Shown piece after piece: positions 1 through 4,993 of a stretch of DNA of 24,558 nt (positions are counted from its first letter, which is position 1; every line of letters starts with the position of its first letter). Below the pieces are notes generated by a model. The model was not told the DNA's origin, searched no databases, and saw nothing but the letters and a program-made list of their open reading frames with translations. A program made the translations under genes and the position numbers. The stretch is from Candidatus Pacearchaeota archaeon. GTDB taxonomy: Archaea; Nanoarchaeota; Nanoarchaeia; Pacearchaeales; GW2011-AR1. The stretch covers positions 1 through 24,558 of the forward strand of contig NZER01000402.1 of NCBI GenBank assembly GCA_002690445.1, written 5' to 3'.

Positions 1-1
1 A

Positions 2-736
2 AGCAAGAAATTGGGTGCATTAAAATCTGATTCAGCCAGGCTTTTATACACCTGGTTAATTCCCTGGTTAGATATTGAAGGAAGATATACTGCTGATCCT
101 GATATTCTAAAAGGGCATTTATTTCCAAAAGTTGAATCAATGGCAAAGGGAAAGATTAATAAGTTATTATTTGAATTGGCTGAAATTGGGCTGATATATT
201 TATATAAATCCAATGGTGAACAATATTTGCAATTCACTAAATTTAAGGCAATGCAAACCCTTCATAAAGAAAGGGAAGCTGAATCAAAAATACCTGCACC
301 TAATAAAAAATCCTGTGAACTCATGATTAATCATGATTTATCCCCACAAGTTAAGTTAAATTCAATAGAAGATAAATCTAATATAAATGAAGTTAATATA
401 CTCATTGTCTCAAAAGATGATATTTTCAATAAATGGAATGAATTTGCTAAAAGAAAATCATTAGCTGAAATTAAAAGTATTAAAAAGGGATCAACCAGGG
501 AAAGGCATTTATTAACAAGAATAGGTGATGATGATTTTGATTTTGATACATTATTACTTGCTATTGAAAAGCAACCATTCCTATTAGGGCAGAATAAAAA
601 TGGTTGGAAAATTACATTTGATTGGATTTTATTACCTTCAAATTATCCTAAAGTAATGGAAGGGAATTATTTAAGTCAAAAATATAAGCAATTTATGGGA
701 TTAAAAGATTGGTATGAAAAGGTGCAAAATGGATAA
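2..736 (+). CDS. Replisome organiser-like replication protein (5' partial)
   Basis: Probable phage replication initiator/replisome organiser, which binds the phage origin and recruits helicase loader and helicase. The reading frame is open back to base 2, so the true start probably lies upstream; the TTG at 11 is only the first usable start codon in the window. The N-terminal ~80 residues read like the winged-helix domain of phage replisome organisers: a conserved start (ARLLYTWLIPWLDIEGRY), then a GHLFPK segment and a KINKLLFELAEIGLI helix. A low-complexity linker (about residues 90-130) leads to a C-terminal domain with WKITFDWIL, as in DnaD/O-like proteins. The next gene overlaps its stop codon and resembles a helicase loader, which supports the assignment. 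The family call is by pattern only. Confidence 0.7.
   Translation, partial: SKKLGALKSDSARLLYTWLIPWLDIEGRYTADPDILKGHLFPKVESMAKGKINKLLFELAEIGLIYLYKSNGEQYLQFTKFKAMQTLHKEREAESKIPAPNKKSCELMINHDLSPQVKLNSIEDKSNINEVNILIVSKDDIFNKWNEFAKRKSLAEIKSIKKGSTRERHLLTRIGDDDFDFDTLLLAIEKQPFLLGQNKNGWKITFDWILLPSNYPKVMEGNYLSQKYKQFMGLKDWYEKVQNG
321..336. repeat. 16-bp perfect palindrome inside the replication gene
   Basis: TCATGATTAATCATGA is identical to its own reverse complement. It lies in the part of the replication gene that encodes the linker between its two domains and is followed by a very AT-rich stretch to about 400. In lambda-type phages the origin lies inside the initiator gene, so this is a possible initiator-binding or unwinding site. 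It may also be chance. Confidence 0.4.
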
Positions 737-1202
737 AGAATTTAAACAAAGATTTGTGGTTGCAATGGGGAAATTGGCAGTTTTATTTGAAGGTGAACTT
801 CCACAAGAAAAGGTTGAATTGTATTATAAATATTTATCATATTTTCCTATCGAAAAATTAGAAAATGCAATTGAATATTTAATAAAGAATAGAAAGAATC
901 ATTTCTTTCCTTTAATATCTGAAATAATAGAAGCCATTGAAGGAAATGTAGAATTAAAAGCATCTGAAGCATGGTGTGAATTAATAGGAAATTCTTTTGT
1001 AAATTCTGATAATCTAACAATTATGACTAAAAAAACCTGTGAATTAGCTTTTGGATCACTAGAGGATTTCTATACAGCTGATACAAAAAGTGAATCATTT
1101 GATAGGACATATTTTATTAAATGTTATATAAATTTATATAATTCTTCAGAAGAATTTGATAAATATTTAGCAAATAGGAAGATAAAAGAATTAAATGAAT
1201 AA
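729..1202 (+). CDS. Probable DnaB-type helicase loader (G39P-like)
   Basis: Likely loads the host or phage replicative helicase at the origin. The 157-aa protein begins with the pattern of phage helicase loaders of the SPP1 G39P group: a short acidic and lysine-rich start, FVVAMGKLAVLF, then ELYYKYLSYFPIEKLENAI and NHFFPLISEIIEAIEG, the conserved phenylalanine-proline end of a helical N-terminal domain. The C-terminal half is unconserved and charged. I start at ATG 729, not ATG 714, because the ribosome binding site AAGGTG (719-724) lies between them. This start overlaps the previous gene by eight bases, suggesting coupled translation. The assignment rests on pattern and position beside the replisome organiser gene. 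Confidence 0.6.
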   Translation: MDKEFKQRFVVAMGKLAVLFEGELPQEKVELYYKYLSYFPIEKLENAIEYLIKNRKNHFFPLISEIIEAIEGNVELKASEAWCELIGNSFVNSDNLTIMTKKTCELAFGSLEDFYTADTKSESFDRTYFIKCYINLYNSSEEFDKYLANRKIKELNE

Positions 1203-1210
1203 TTGGGAAG

Positions 1211-1426
1211 GTGATGAATGGGGAAAGTTTAAATATAAGGCAAGGTTATGATAATATAATGGATCATCAAGTTTGTTCTAACTGCTTCTTTTCAAAGCCA
1301 TTAGATCGGCTGCAGGATTTAATTTGGTGTTGGGTGCAAGTGAAATATTGTAAGATTAATGACATTGGCTGTGCAAGATATAAAGTGAGATCAAGATATA
1401 AAGGGAAAAACCTGGATAAAAAGTGA
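1211..1426 (+). CDS. Small cysteine-rich protein, possible metal-binding
   Basis: A 71-aa protein of unknown function. Cysteines at residues 22, 25, 40, 47 and 54 (CxxC, then three more) suggest a small zinc- or iron-binding fold; the GCARY ending resembles small Cys-rich proteins common in phage replication regions. The start is uncertain: GTG 1211 and ATG 1214 sit on or directly after the GGGAAGGTG run, while ATG 1262 further inside would keep every cysteine. It lies between the helicase loader and resolvase genes with gaps of 8 and 3 bases, so it is probably co-transcribed and early. Confidence 0.55.
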   Translation: MMNGESLNIRQGYDNIMDHQVCSNCFFSKPLDRLQDLIWCWVQVKYCKINDIGCARYKVRSRYKGKNLDKK

Positions 1427-1429
1427 GGA

Positions 1430-1786
1430 ATGCTAAAAATAATCCTTCCCATTGTAACACCATCCCTTAATGTTCTGTTGAATATGCACTTTAGGGATAG
1501 GATGAAGCTGAAAAGAAACTATGGCTGGGAATTAATAGCCGTAAATGCTCATGATGATGAATATAAGGTTGAGTGGGGGGAGAAAAGGAAAGTGCATTTT
1601 ATATCATATCGGGTAAGGCTTCTTGATGATGATAATTTGATAGGTGGATTTAAGGCAATGAGAGATTGCCTGGAAGATATGAAGCTGATATTCATGGATT
1701 CACCAGAATATCTAATATCAAAATATGAGCAGTTCCTTGACCCTGCTAACCCCAGAACAGAAATAAGAATTGAAAAGGGAGGATGA
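1430..1786 (+). CDS. rusA-like: RusA-like Holliday junction resolvase
   Basis: Endonuclease that cuts four-way DNA junctions formed during phage replication and recombination, clearing branches before packaging. The 118-aa length matches RusA proteins (about 120 aa). The N-terminus LPIVTPSLN fits the family's opening strand. The catalytic block is recognisable: acidic D66-D67-D68-N69, a lysine at 75 (FKAMRD), D79 and a later D90 before SPEY, corresponding to the metal-binding aspartates and the essential lysine of RusA. The basic C-terminus RTEIRIEKGG also fits. The start follows GTGAGG closely. Its stop codon overlaps the start of the next small gene (ATGATGA), implying translational coupling to a membrane microprotein. 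Confidence 0.8.
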   Translation: MLKIILPIVTPSLNVLLNMHFRDRMKLKRNYGWELIAVNAHDDEYKVEWGEKRKVHFISYRVRLLDDDNLIGGFKAMRDCLEDMKLIFMDSPEYLISKYEQFLDPANPRTEIRIEKGG

Positions 1787-1887
1787 TGAATCTCGAAATA
1801 TTATTAGGGATCAGTGTTATTTTGAATGTATTCCTTGCCTTAATCGCAGGCTATTCAGTAGGAAAAAATGAGGAGAAGGGAAAATGA
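1783..1887 (+). CDS. 34-aa single-pass membrane microprotein
   Basis: Short ORF translated as MMNLEILLGISVILNVFLAL, then IAGYSVGKNEEKGK. Residues ~4-24 form one hydrophobic segment, followed by a lysine-rich tail expected in the cytoplasm. The start (ATG 1783 or ATG 1786) overlaps the resolvase stop codon and has an excellent AAAAGGGAGG site just upstream; its own stop overlaps the next start in an ATGA. The double coupling supports it being real despite its size. Function unknown; holin-like or envelope-modifying roles are possible but not shown. Confidence 0.6.
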   Translation: MMNLEILLGISVILNVFLALIAGYSVGKNEEKGK

Positions 1888-2030
1888 TATTCCTGAATAA
1901 ATGGTATTGGATAGTGGCAGGCTTTGCATTTTGTATTGGATGGATGGGTTCAGACTTCTTGATAGATGCCCTTCAATTTGAGGTGAAGGAAGTTAGGATA
2001 AAATTTATTTCAAGGAAGGTGAAAAAATGA
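1884..2030 (+). CDS. 48-aa single-pass membrane microprotein
   Basis: Starts in the ATGA that ends the preceding microprotein, with GAGGAGAAGGG upstream, and ends in another ATGA that starts the next gene. The sequence MIFLNKWYWIVAGFAFCIGW followed by MGSDFLIDALQF gives one hydrophobic segment at residues ~8-22, then a basic C-terminus (ISRKVKK). No family is recognised. The reciprocal overlaps on both sides argue for a co-translated set of membrane proteins. The role is unknown. Confidence 0.6.
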   Translation: MIFLNKWYWIVAGFAFCIGWMGSDFLIDALQFEVKEVRIKFISRKVKK

Positions 2031-2371
2031 GATTTTCAAGAAAAACTCTATTTTACATCATTGGAATCCTGACAGCAGGATTATCAGTTGTTAAGGAAGC
2101 CTTTGGATTAGAAGTTGATTTCAAAGCAGTTGGTGCAGGTTTGGTTTCGATGATAACCTATCTGCAATTTCAGGCAAAGGTGGATTTGAAGAAGTTACAG
2201 GAAAATTCTGACAAGCTGAAGGATAAGAAATTTTGGCTTGCTCTGATCGCACCAATGTTGGTCGCTATCACCGAAGCATCGGGGATTGTGTTACCAACAG
2301 CGGAAATTATTGCTGTGATGACTTTGCTTCTAACTCTATTATTCGGCAGGAAACTGGCTAATGGGGATTAA
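2027..2371 (+). CDS. Multi-pass membrane protein, holin candidate
   Basis: A 114-aa protein with an N-terminal hydrophobic segment (about 8-26), a second short one (about 33-48), a charged lysine-rich stretch (49-68) and two C-terminal hydrophobic segments (about 70-84 and 89-107), ending in FGRKLANGD. Size and layout resemble phage holins or similar small membrane proteins, but the gene lies with early genes, away from the lysis-type cassette at 3723-4883. The start is coupled by ATGA to the upstream microprotein and preceded by AAGGAAGGTG. Holin is an inference from architecture; a superinfection-exclusion or structural membrane role is equally possible. Confidence 0.6.
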   Translation: MRFSRKTLFYIIGILTAGLSVVKEAFGLEVDFKAVGAGLVSMITYLQFQAKVDLKKLQENSDKLKDKKFWLALIAPMLVAITEASGIVLPTAEIIAVMTLLLTLLFGRKLANGD

Positions 2372-2418
2372 TTAATCAATATACTGGGTACAATTAATTG
2401 CAGTTAATGGAATAGAAC

Positions 2419-2520
2419 ATGACAACTGAAGCCTGGATTATAATAGGCATTTCTTTGGTCTACATGACCTATAGCGAATGGTATTTTATAAAGAATTGTG
2501 GAAAATACAAAAAGAAATAA
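2419..2520 (+). CDS. 33-aa membrane microprotein (tentative)
   Basis: ATG at 2419 opens a frame with a hydrophobic segment (AWIIIGISLVYMTY), an amphipathic EWYFIKNCG stretch and a lysine-rich end (KYKKK). This is the same plan as the two microproteins upstream. No convincing ribosome binding site precedes it and it is not coupled to the previous gene, so support is weaker. It fills an otherwise empty 180-base gap before the nuclease-like gene. Confidence 0.4.
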   Translation: MTTEAWIIIGISLVYMTYSEWYFIKNCGKYKKK

Positions 2521-2554
2521 TCCCCTAAAGTTTGTTGTATGAGTAATAAAACAA

Positions 2555-3097
2555 ATGATTAATATAAGCGAAGAAAACTGGGAGAATAATTTCGGGTGCG
2601 AGCATACGATAAATATTGGCGTTGAAATATCGAATAAATTCAAAAAAATTGCAGAAAATAGGCATAATCTACATCGTGGGCAAGACTCACATAGACCCTT
2701 ATCATTTAATTACGAATATATTGGATTAATAGGGGAGTATGCTTTTGGCTATTGGTCAGGGTTGGCAATGGATATGGAATATAGAGAACAAGGTGATTTT
2801 GGCATTGATTTCCAGGTTGGGAATATAGGTATTGACGTTAAAACGGCAATTAAGGCATACAACTTATTATTAGAAAAGGATAAAAAACATACTACAATAA
2901 TAGTGTTAGCACAATATAATAATGATACCTCAAATGAAAAAGTGATCCTTTTGGGATGGGAATATGGCAATTTTATGCGATACATGCCATGCAAGGACTT
3001 CGGCTATGGTGTGATAAATCATTACTTAGATCAACATTACCTGCGACCCATGAGTCTCTTGGAGAAAGTCATAGAATTTAAATTAGGGGAAACTTGA
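2555..3097 (+). CDS. PD-(D/E)XK nuclease-like protein
   Basis: A 180-aa protein with the elements of a PD-(D/E)XK nuclease core: a helix with GxxGE (E61, in YIGLIGEYAFGYW), then GDFGIDF with D85, a strand IGIDVKTA giving D94-x-K96, and a following helix/strand with HTTIIVLAQY. These correspond to the metal-binding acids and catalytic lysine of the fold. The C-terminal half carries several aromatic residues and a LLGWEYG strand seen in related phage proteins. It may act in DNA processing or host DNA degradation; the specific role is not readable. The start has no clear ribosome binding site. It is the last gene before the long non-coding region. Confidence 0.6.
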   Translation: MINISEENWENNFGCEHTINIGVEISNKFKKIAENRHNLHRGQDSHRPLSFNYEYIGLIGEYAFGYWSGLAMDMEYREQGDFGIDFQVGNIGIDVKTAIKAYNLLLEKDKKHTTIIVLAQYNNDTSNEKVILLGWEYGNFMRYMPCKDFGYGVINHYLDQHYLRPMSLLEKVIEFKLGET

Positions 3098-3108
3098 CAA
3101 TTTTCATC

Positions 3109-3117
3109 TTATCCAAA
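3109..3117 (+). promoter_or_regulatory. DnaA-box-like 9-mer
   Basis: TTATCCAAA differs by one base from the consensus DnaA box TTATCCACA. It lies at the start of the non-coding region that also holds the AT-rich segment and the tandem repeats. A single near-match in AT-rich DNA is weak evidence on its own. Confidence 0.25.
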
Positions 3118-3214
3118 CAATCAGAAAAAAATAAATGTCTAATATATGTGTATTTGGGAATAGACTATGTGTAAGTTTAATATATTAAATAAGTTATATA
3201 GGTTTATATGGGGG

Positions 3215-3273
3215 TGACTATAATGATTAAGAAATATTCTCAGTATTATAGTCATGGAGGGAGTAACTATAAT
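3215..3273. repeat. Inverted and direct copies of ACTATAAT (operator-like cluster)
   Basis: TGACTATAAT (3215-3224) and its exact reverse complement ATTATAGTCA (3245-3254) form a 10-bp inverted repeat with a 20-base loop. A third copy of the core ACTATAAT follows in direct orientation at 3266-3273. The spacing suggests binding sites for a protein, or a hairpin. The first arm also overlaps the start of a possible 36-codon ORF. Confidence 0.5.
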
Positions 3274-3333
3274 AAAAAATTACCTAACTATCTGATAATA
3301 ATAGATTTATATAGTTTATATATACACACATAG
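3223..3333 (+). CDS. Possible 36-aa ORF (doubtful)
   Basis: ATG 3223 follows a good GGGGGTG site at 3210-3216 and opens 36 codons (MIKKYSQYYSHGGSNYNK and on). The composition is Tyr/Asn/Ile-rich, as expected from AT-rich non-coding DNA, no family is recognisable, and the frame runs across the inverted repeat and the AT-rich segment. The ribosome binding site is the only support. Confidence 0.25.
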   Translation: MIKKYSQYYSHGGSNYNKKLPNYLIIIDLYSLYIHT

Positions 3334-3360
3334 ATATATAAATATACATACTAGAGTTAT
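3274..3360. other. Very AT-rich segment, possible DNA unwinding element
   Basis: This stretch is almost entirely A and T with TATA-type steps (for example TTATATAGTTTATATATA) and lies immediately before the bracketed tandem repeats. AT-rich DNA next to iterons is the usual layout of a replication origin. The assignment is inference from position and composition. Confidence 0.4.
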
Positions 3361-3384
3361 GTTTTCCATTTAATTGTGAGAGGT
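3361..3384 (+). repeat. 24-bp direct repeat, left copy flanking the iteron array
   Basis: Begins GTTTTCCATTTAATTG and ends TGAGAGGT. It matches the right copy at 3509-3532 at 22 of 24 positions. The two copies bracket the tandem 32-bp repeats in the same orientation. Confidence 0.8.
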
Positions 3385-3388
3385 CGCT

Positions 3389-3509
3389 CATAGATTTAAA
3401 CATTAAAGCAATGGCATGATCATAGATTTAAACATTAAAGCAATAGCATGATTATAGATTTAAACATTAAAGCAATAGCATGATTATAGATTTAAACATT
3501 AAAGCAATG
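3389..3509 (+). repeat. Tandem 32-bp repeats (about 3.8 copies), iteron-like
   Basis: Four copies start at 3389, 3421, 3453 and 3485, with no unique sequence between them. The core is TAGATTTAAACATTAAAG, followed by CAATRGCATGAT in the first three; the fourth stops after CAATG, where the right flanking repeat begins. Variation is limited to the first base and one R position. Each copy carries TTTAAAC, which recurs after the array at 3533-3548 (TTTTAAACGCTTAAAC). Contiguous short repeats beside AT-rich DNA, near replication genes, fit iterons bound by a replication initiator. The repeats are seen directly; the origin role is inferred. Confidence 0.8.
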
Positions 3510-3532
3510 TTTTTCATTTAGTTGTGAGAGGT
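3509..3532 (+). repeat. 24-bp direct repeat, right copy flanking the iteron array
   Basis: Begins GTTTTTCATTTAGTTG and ends TGAGAGGT, 22 of 24 identical to 3361-3384. It directly follows the truncated fourth tandem repeat and is itself followed by TTTTAAACGCTTAAAC. Confidence 0.8.
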
Positions 3533-3580
3533 TTTAAACGCTTAAACAGATATTGTGGAATCAAATAAAAGAAGGTGGTG

Positions 3581-3622
3581 ATGCTATGGATTGATTTTAA
3601 ACTAGGTGTTTTCCTTACTTAA
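3581..3622 (+). CDS. 13-aa leader peptide ORF before terminator
   Basis: ATG 3581 is preceded by a strong GAAGGTGG site (3571-3578) and encodes MLWIDFKLGVFLT with a TAA stop nine bases before the terminator stem. A well-initiated tiny ORF directly upstream of an intrinsic terminator is the layout of a transcription attenuator, or of a short decoupling leader. The peptide has no run of a single regulatory amino acid, so ordinary amino-acid attenuation is not indicated. Confidence 0.4.
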   Translation: MLWIDFKLGVFLT

Positions 3623-3630
3623 TCGGGGCA

Positions 3631-3685
3631 GGCTGAAGCTTCCTGGTGGAGTTGTTTAACATGAGGGGAGGCTTCAGCTTTTTTT
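3631..3685 (+). terminator. Strong intrinsic terminator
   Basis: Left arm GCTGAAGCTTCC (3632-3643) pairs with right arm GGAGGCTTCAGC (3667-3678), giving 12 pairs with one G-U wobble around a 23-base loop, followed by seven T residues (3679-3685). It separates the early/origin region from the late genes starting at 3723 and would end + strand transcripts from upstream. Confidence 0.85.
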
Positions 3686-3686
3686 A

Positions 3687-3715
3687 TTGACAAACAGATA
3701 AATAATTTGTATTTA
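3687..3715 (+). promoter_or_regulatory. Candidate late promoter, possibly driving a leaderless gene
   Basis: A perfect TTGACA (3687-3692) is followed after 17 bases by TATTTA (3710-3715), a poor -10 hexamer. It starts directly after the terminator T-run. Transcription would begin near 3722, almost on the ATG at 3723, which has no ribosome binding site. The -35 match and spacing are good; the weak -10 lowers confidence. Confidence 0.45.
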
Positions 3716-3722
3716 TTTATTA

Positions 3723-4130
3723 ATGGCAATCCCATATTTTGTCCTAAAAAGGGTAGCATTTCTTGATGATGAAACATTTGGTGTGCTGCTGGCAGGTAAG
3801 ACACCTTTTTGCCTAACCCTGGAACTTCCCTGGAAAGATAATTTAAAAAATAAAAGCTGCATCCCAAAAGGTGATTATAGCTGTAGGGCTATAATGTCAA
3901 ATAGATTCGGGAAAACATTCGAAGTGCTGAATGTCCCAGGGAGATCAAATATTTTATTTCACAAGGGAAATATAAGTGATGATTCCAGGGGTTGCATTAT
4001 TCTAGGCGAACAATTTGAACCCTTGAAAGGGGAAAATGCGGTTCTGTCAAGTGGGGAAGCTTTTCGTGAATTTATGATAAGAACGGAAAATGTCGATGAA
4101 TTTAACCTATTCATCTGGGGAGAACATTGA
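3723..4130 (+). CDS. DUF5675-family protein, possible cell-wall enzyme
   Basis: A 135-aa protein with the pattern of the DUF5675 family: FLDDETFGVLL near the N-terminus, TLELPWKDN at 32-40, SCIPKGDYSC at 45-54 and the block ILFHKGN..DDSRGCIILG at 77-95. The family is common in phages and its function is not established. The H80-x-G82 and S88-x-G90-C91 arrangement recalls the catalytic HG...SxGC motif of L,D-transpeptidases, which suggests a peptidoglycan role; this is inference from pattern. The gene is first in a cassette with a lipoprotein and small membrane proteins, which fits lysis. No ribosome binding site precedes ATG 3723, so it may be translated from a leaderless transcript. Confidence 0.7.
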   Translation: MAIPYFVLKRVAFLDDETFGVLLAGKTPFCLTLELPWKDNLKNKSCIPKGDYSCRAIMSNRFGKTFEVLNVPGRSNILFHKGNISDDSRGCIILGEQFEPLKGENAVLSSGEAFREFMIRTENVDEFNLFIWGEH

Positions 4131-4289
4131 TTGAAGGATATAATTAAGATAATGGCAGCTTTAATCCCTGTCGCATCAAAGATTCACAGGGAAATAAGGA
4201 GGGGTAGAATTGTTAAAAGAAAAAAAGAAATCGCTAAAGCTGTGGATAATGGCAGTCTTGATGATATTATTGATATTATCCTTAAATAG
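4131..4289 (+). CDS. 52-aa protein overlapping the lipoprotein gene
   Basis: Opens with TTG 4131 directly after the previous stop, with GGGGAG (4117-4122) upstream; ATG 4152 is an alternative start. It reads LKDIIKIMAALIPVASKIHR, then a basic middle (EIRRGRIVKRKKEIA) and an acidic, hydrophobic end (NGSLDDIIDIILK). The last 80 bases lie within the start of the lipoprotein gene in another frame. The N-terminal amphipathic/hydrophobic segment and the KAVDNGSLDD tail resemble small proteins found in phage lysis cassettes. No function can be assigned, and being coded only by overlap and short length keeps confidence moderate. Confidence 0.5.
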   Translation: MKDIIKIMAALIPVASKIHREIRRGRIVKRKKEIAKAVDNGSLDDIIDIILK

Positions 4290-4524
4290 CTGTGCATCTT
4301 ATGACCCTTCAATCTATCATTCTGCCTACTACGATGTGCTAGAACCTTCGGATTCGGTGCGAATAGTTGGGGTTTGCTATATCGTGGATGGCGAAATAAA
4401 AATAGCAGAATTAAAATATATTGACAGAAACCCCAATGAAAGATATATTATAGTGAATAAAGCCTTCATCCTCTGGGTTGACGAACTGAAATATGAAATT
4501 AAACAATTAAGGGTAGGTGAATAA
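4210..4524 (+). CDS. Small lipoprotein, possible outer-membrane spanin
   Basis: A 104-aa protein starting at TTG with the strongest ribosome binding site in this cassette (AAGGAGGGG, 4196-4204, five bases upstream). It has a lysine-rich start (residues 1-10), a hydrophobic core (11-24) and a lipobox LNSC with the lipidated cysteine at 28, so the mature 77-residue part should be anchored by lipid outside the cytoplasmic membrane. The mature part has no recognisable domain. A phage lipoprotein whose start lies inside another small gene recalls Rz1-type outer-membrane spanins, which would imply a Gram-negative host. It lacks the proline-rich body of Rz1, so the spanin call is tentative. Confidence 0.65.
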   Translation: MLKEKKKSLKLWIMAVLMILLILSLNSCASYDPSIYHSAYYDVLEPSDSVRIVGVCYIVDGEIKIAELKYIDRNPNERYIIVNKAFILWVDELKYEIKQLRVGE

Positions 4525-4883
4525 TGGATTTTCTAGGAATCAGTGGAATGGGAACAGAATTGGGGACAATAAATGTCATAGCAATAATATTTATTTTGTG
4601 GAAGTTTTATAGGATGGGGTTGATTGTAGTGCCAGGAAGAAAGAGGAATAATCATGGCAATCAATATCACCCACCGAAACATAAGAATGAAAATCCCCAT
4701 AGGTGTGAGAAAAATGAGGAAGCTATTTCAAGATTATTCTCCTACCACGACAGCCAGAATGAAAAGATAACAGGGATATTGGTTAATATTGGGAAACTAA
4801 AAACAAGCCTGGATGGTTTCAAGGAAGAGATAAAGTTTGAACTTCAGAGGATAATCACAATATTAGATAGCAGAATAAAGTGA
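4524..4883 (+). CDS. Membrane-anchored coiled-coil protein of the lysis-type cassette
   Basis: A 119-aa protein starting in a TAATG overlap with the lipoprotein stop, preceded by GGTGA. An acidic short N-terminus is followed by one hydrophobic segment (about 16-36), a basic His/Asn-rich linker (38-62) and a C-terminal heptad-like helix (about 75-119). The architecture resembles inner-membrane spanins or XhlA/Bhl-type haemolysin proteins. The positive charges after the membrane segment favour a cytoplasmic C-terminus, which fits XhlA/Bhl better than a classical spanin. Context with the lipoprotein and the DUF5675 gene supports a lysis or envelope role; no family can be confirmed. Confidence 0.55.
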   Translation: MDFLGISGMGTELGTINVIAIIFILWKFYRMGLIVVPGRKRNNHGNQYHPPKHKNENPHRCEKNEEAISRLFSYHDSQNEKITGILVNIGKLKTSLDGFKEEIKFELQRIITILDSRIK

Positions 4884-4912
4884 TAACTTCTTTATGATTT
4901 GCAAACAAAAAG

Positions 4913-4993
4913 GGCAGGTAGCAATGAAAAAAAACTCAGGTGTGTTACCTCCTTCACATCTAATAGAGGAAGACAACAAGCTGCCTGCCTTTT
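4913..4993 (+). promoter_or_regulatory. Stem-loop element between lysis-type and packaging genes
   Basis: GGCAGGTAGC (4913-4922) pairs with GCTGCCTGCC (4980-4989), ten pairs with one wobble; flanking A- and T-runs can extend it past a bulged G. The 57-base loop contains a small AGGT/ACCT hairpin. Four T residues follow the right arm, so it could be a weak terminator or attenuator, or an RNA element. A 23-codon ORF (4924-4995) inside the loop has only a weak ribosome binding site. The rest of this 176-base gap shows nothing clear. Confidence 0.4.

Noticed and set aside
714..731. Start of the helicase loader gene at ATG 714
   Set aside because: The only good ribosome binding site (AAGGTG) lies downstream of this ATG, so ATG 729 is the better start.
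3094..3120. Promoter from TTGACA at 3094
   Set aside because: No acceptable -10 hexamer lies at 16-18 bases, and it overlaps the end of the nuclease-like gene.
3389..3509. CRISPR array
   Set aside because: The 32-bp units are contiguous with no unique spacers; only one or two positions vary, and no cas genes are nearby.
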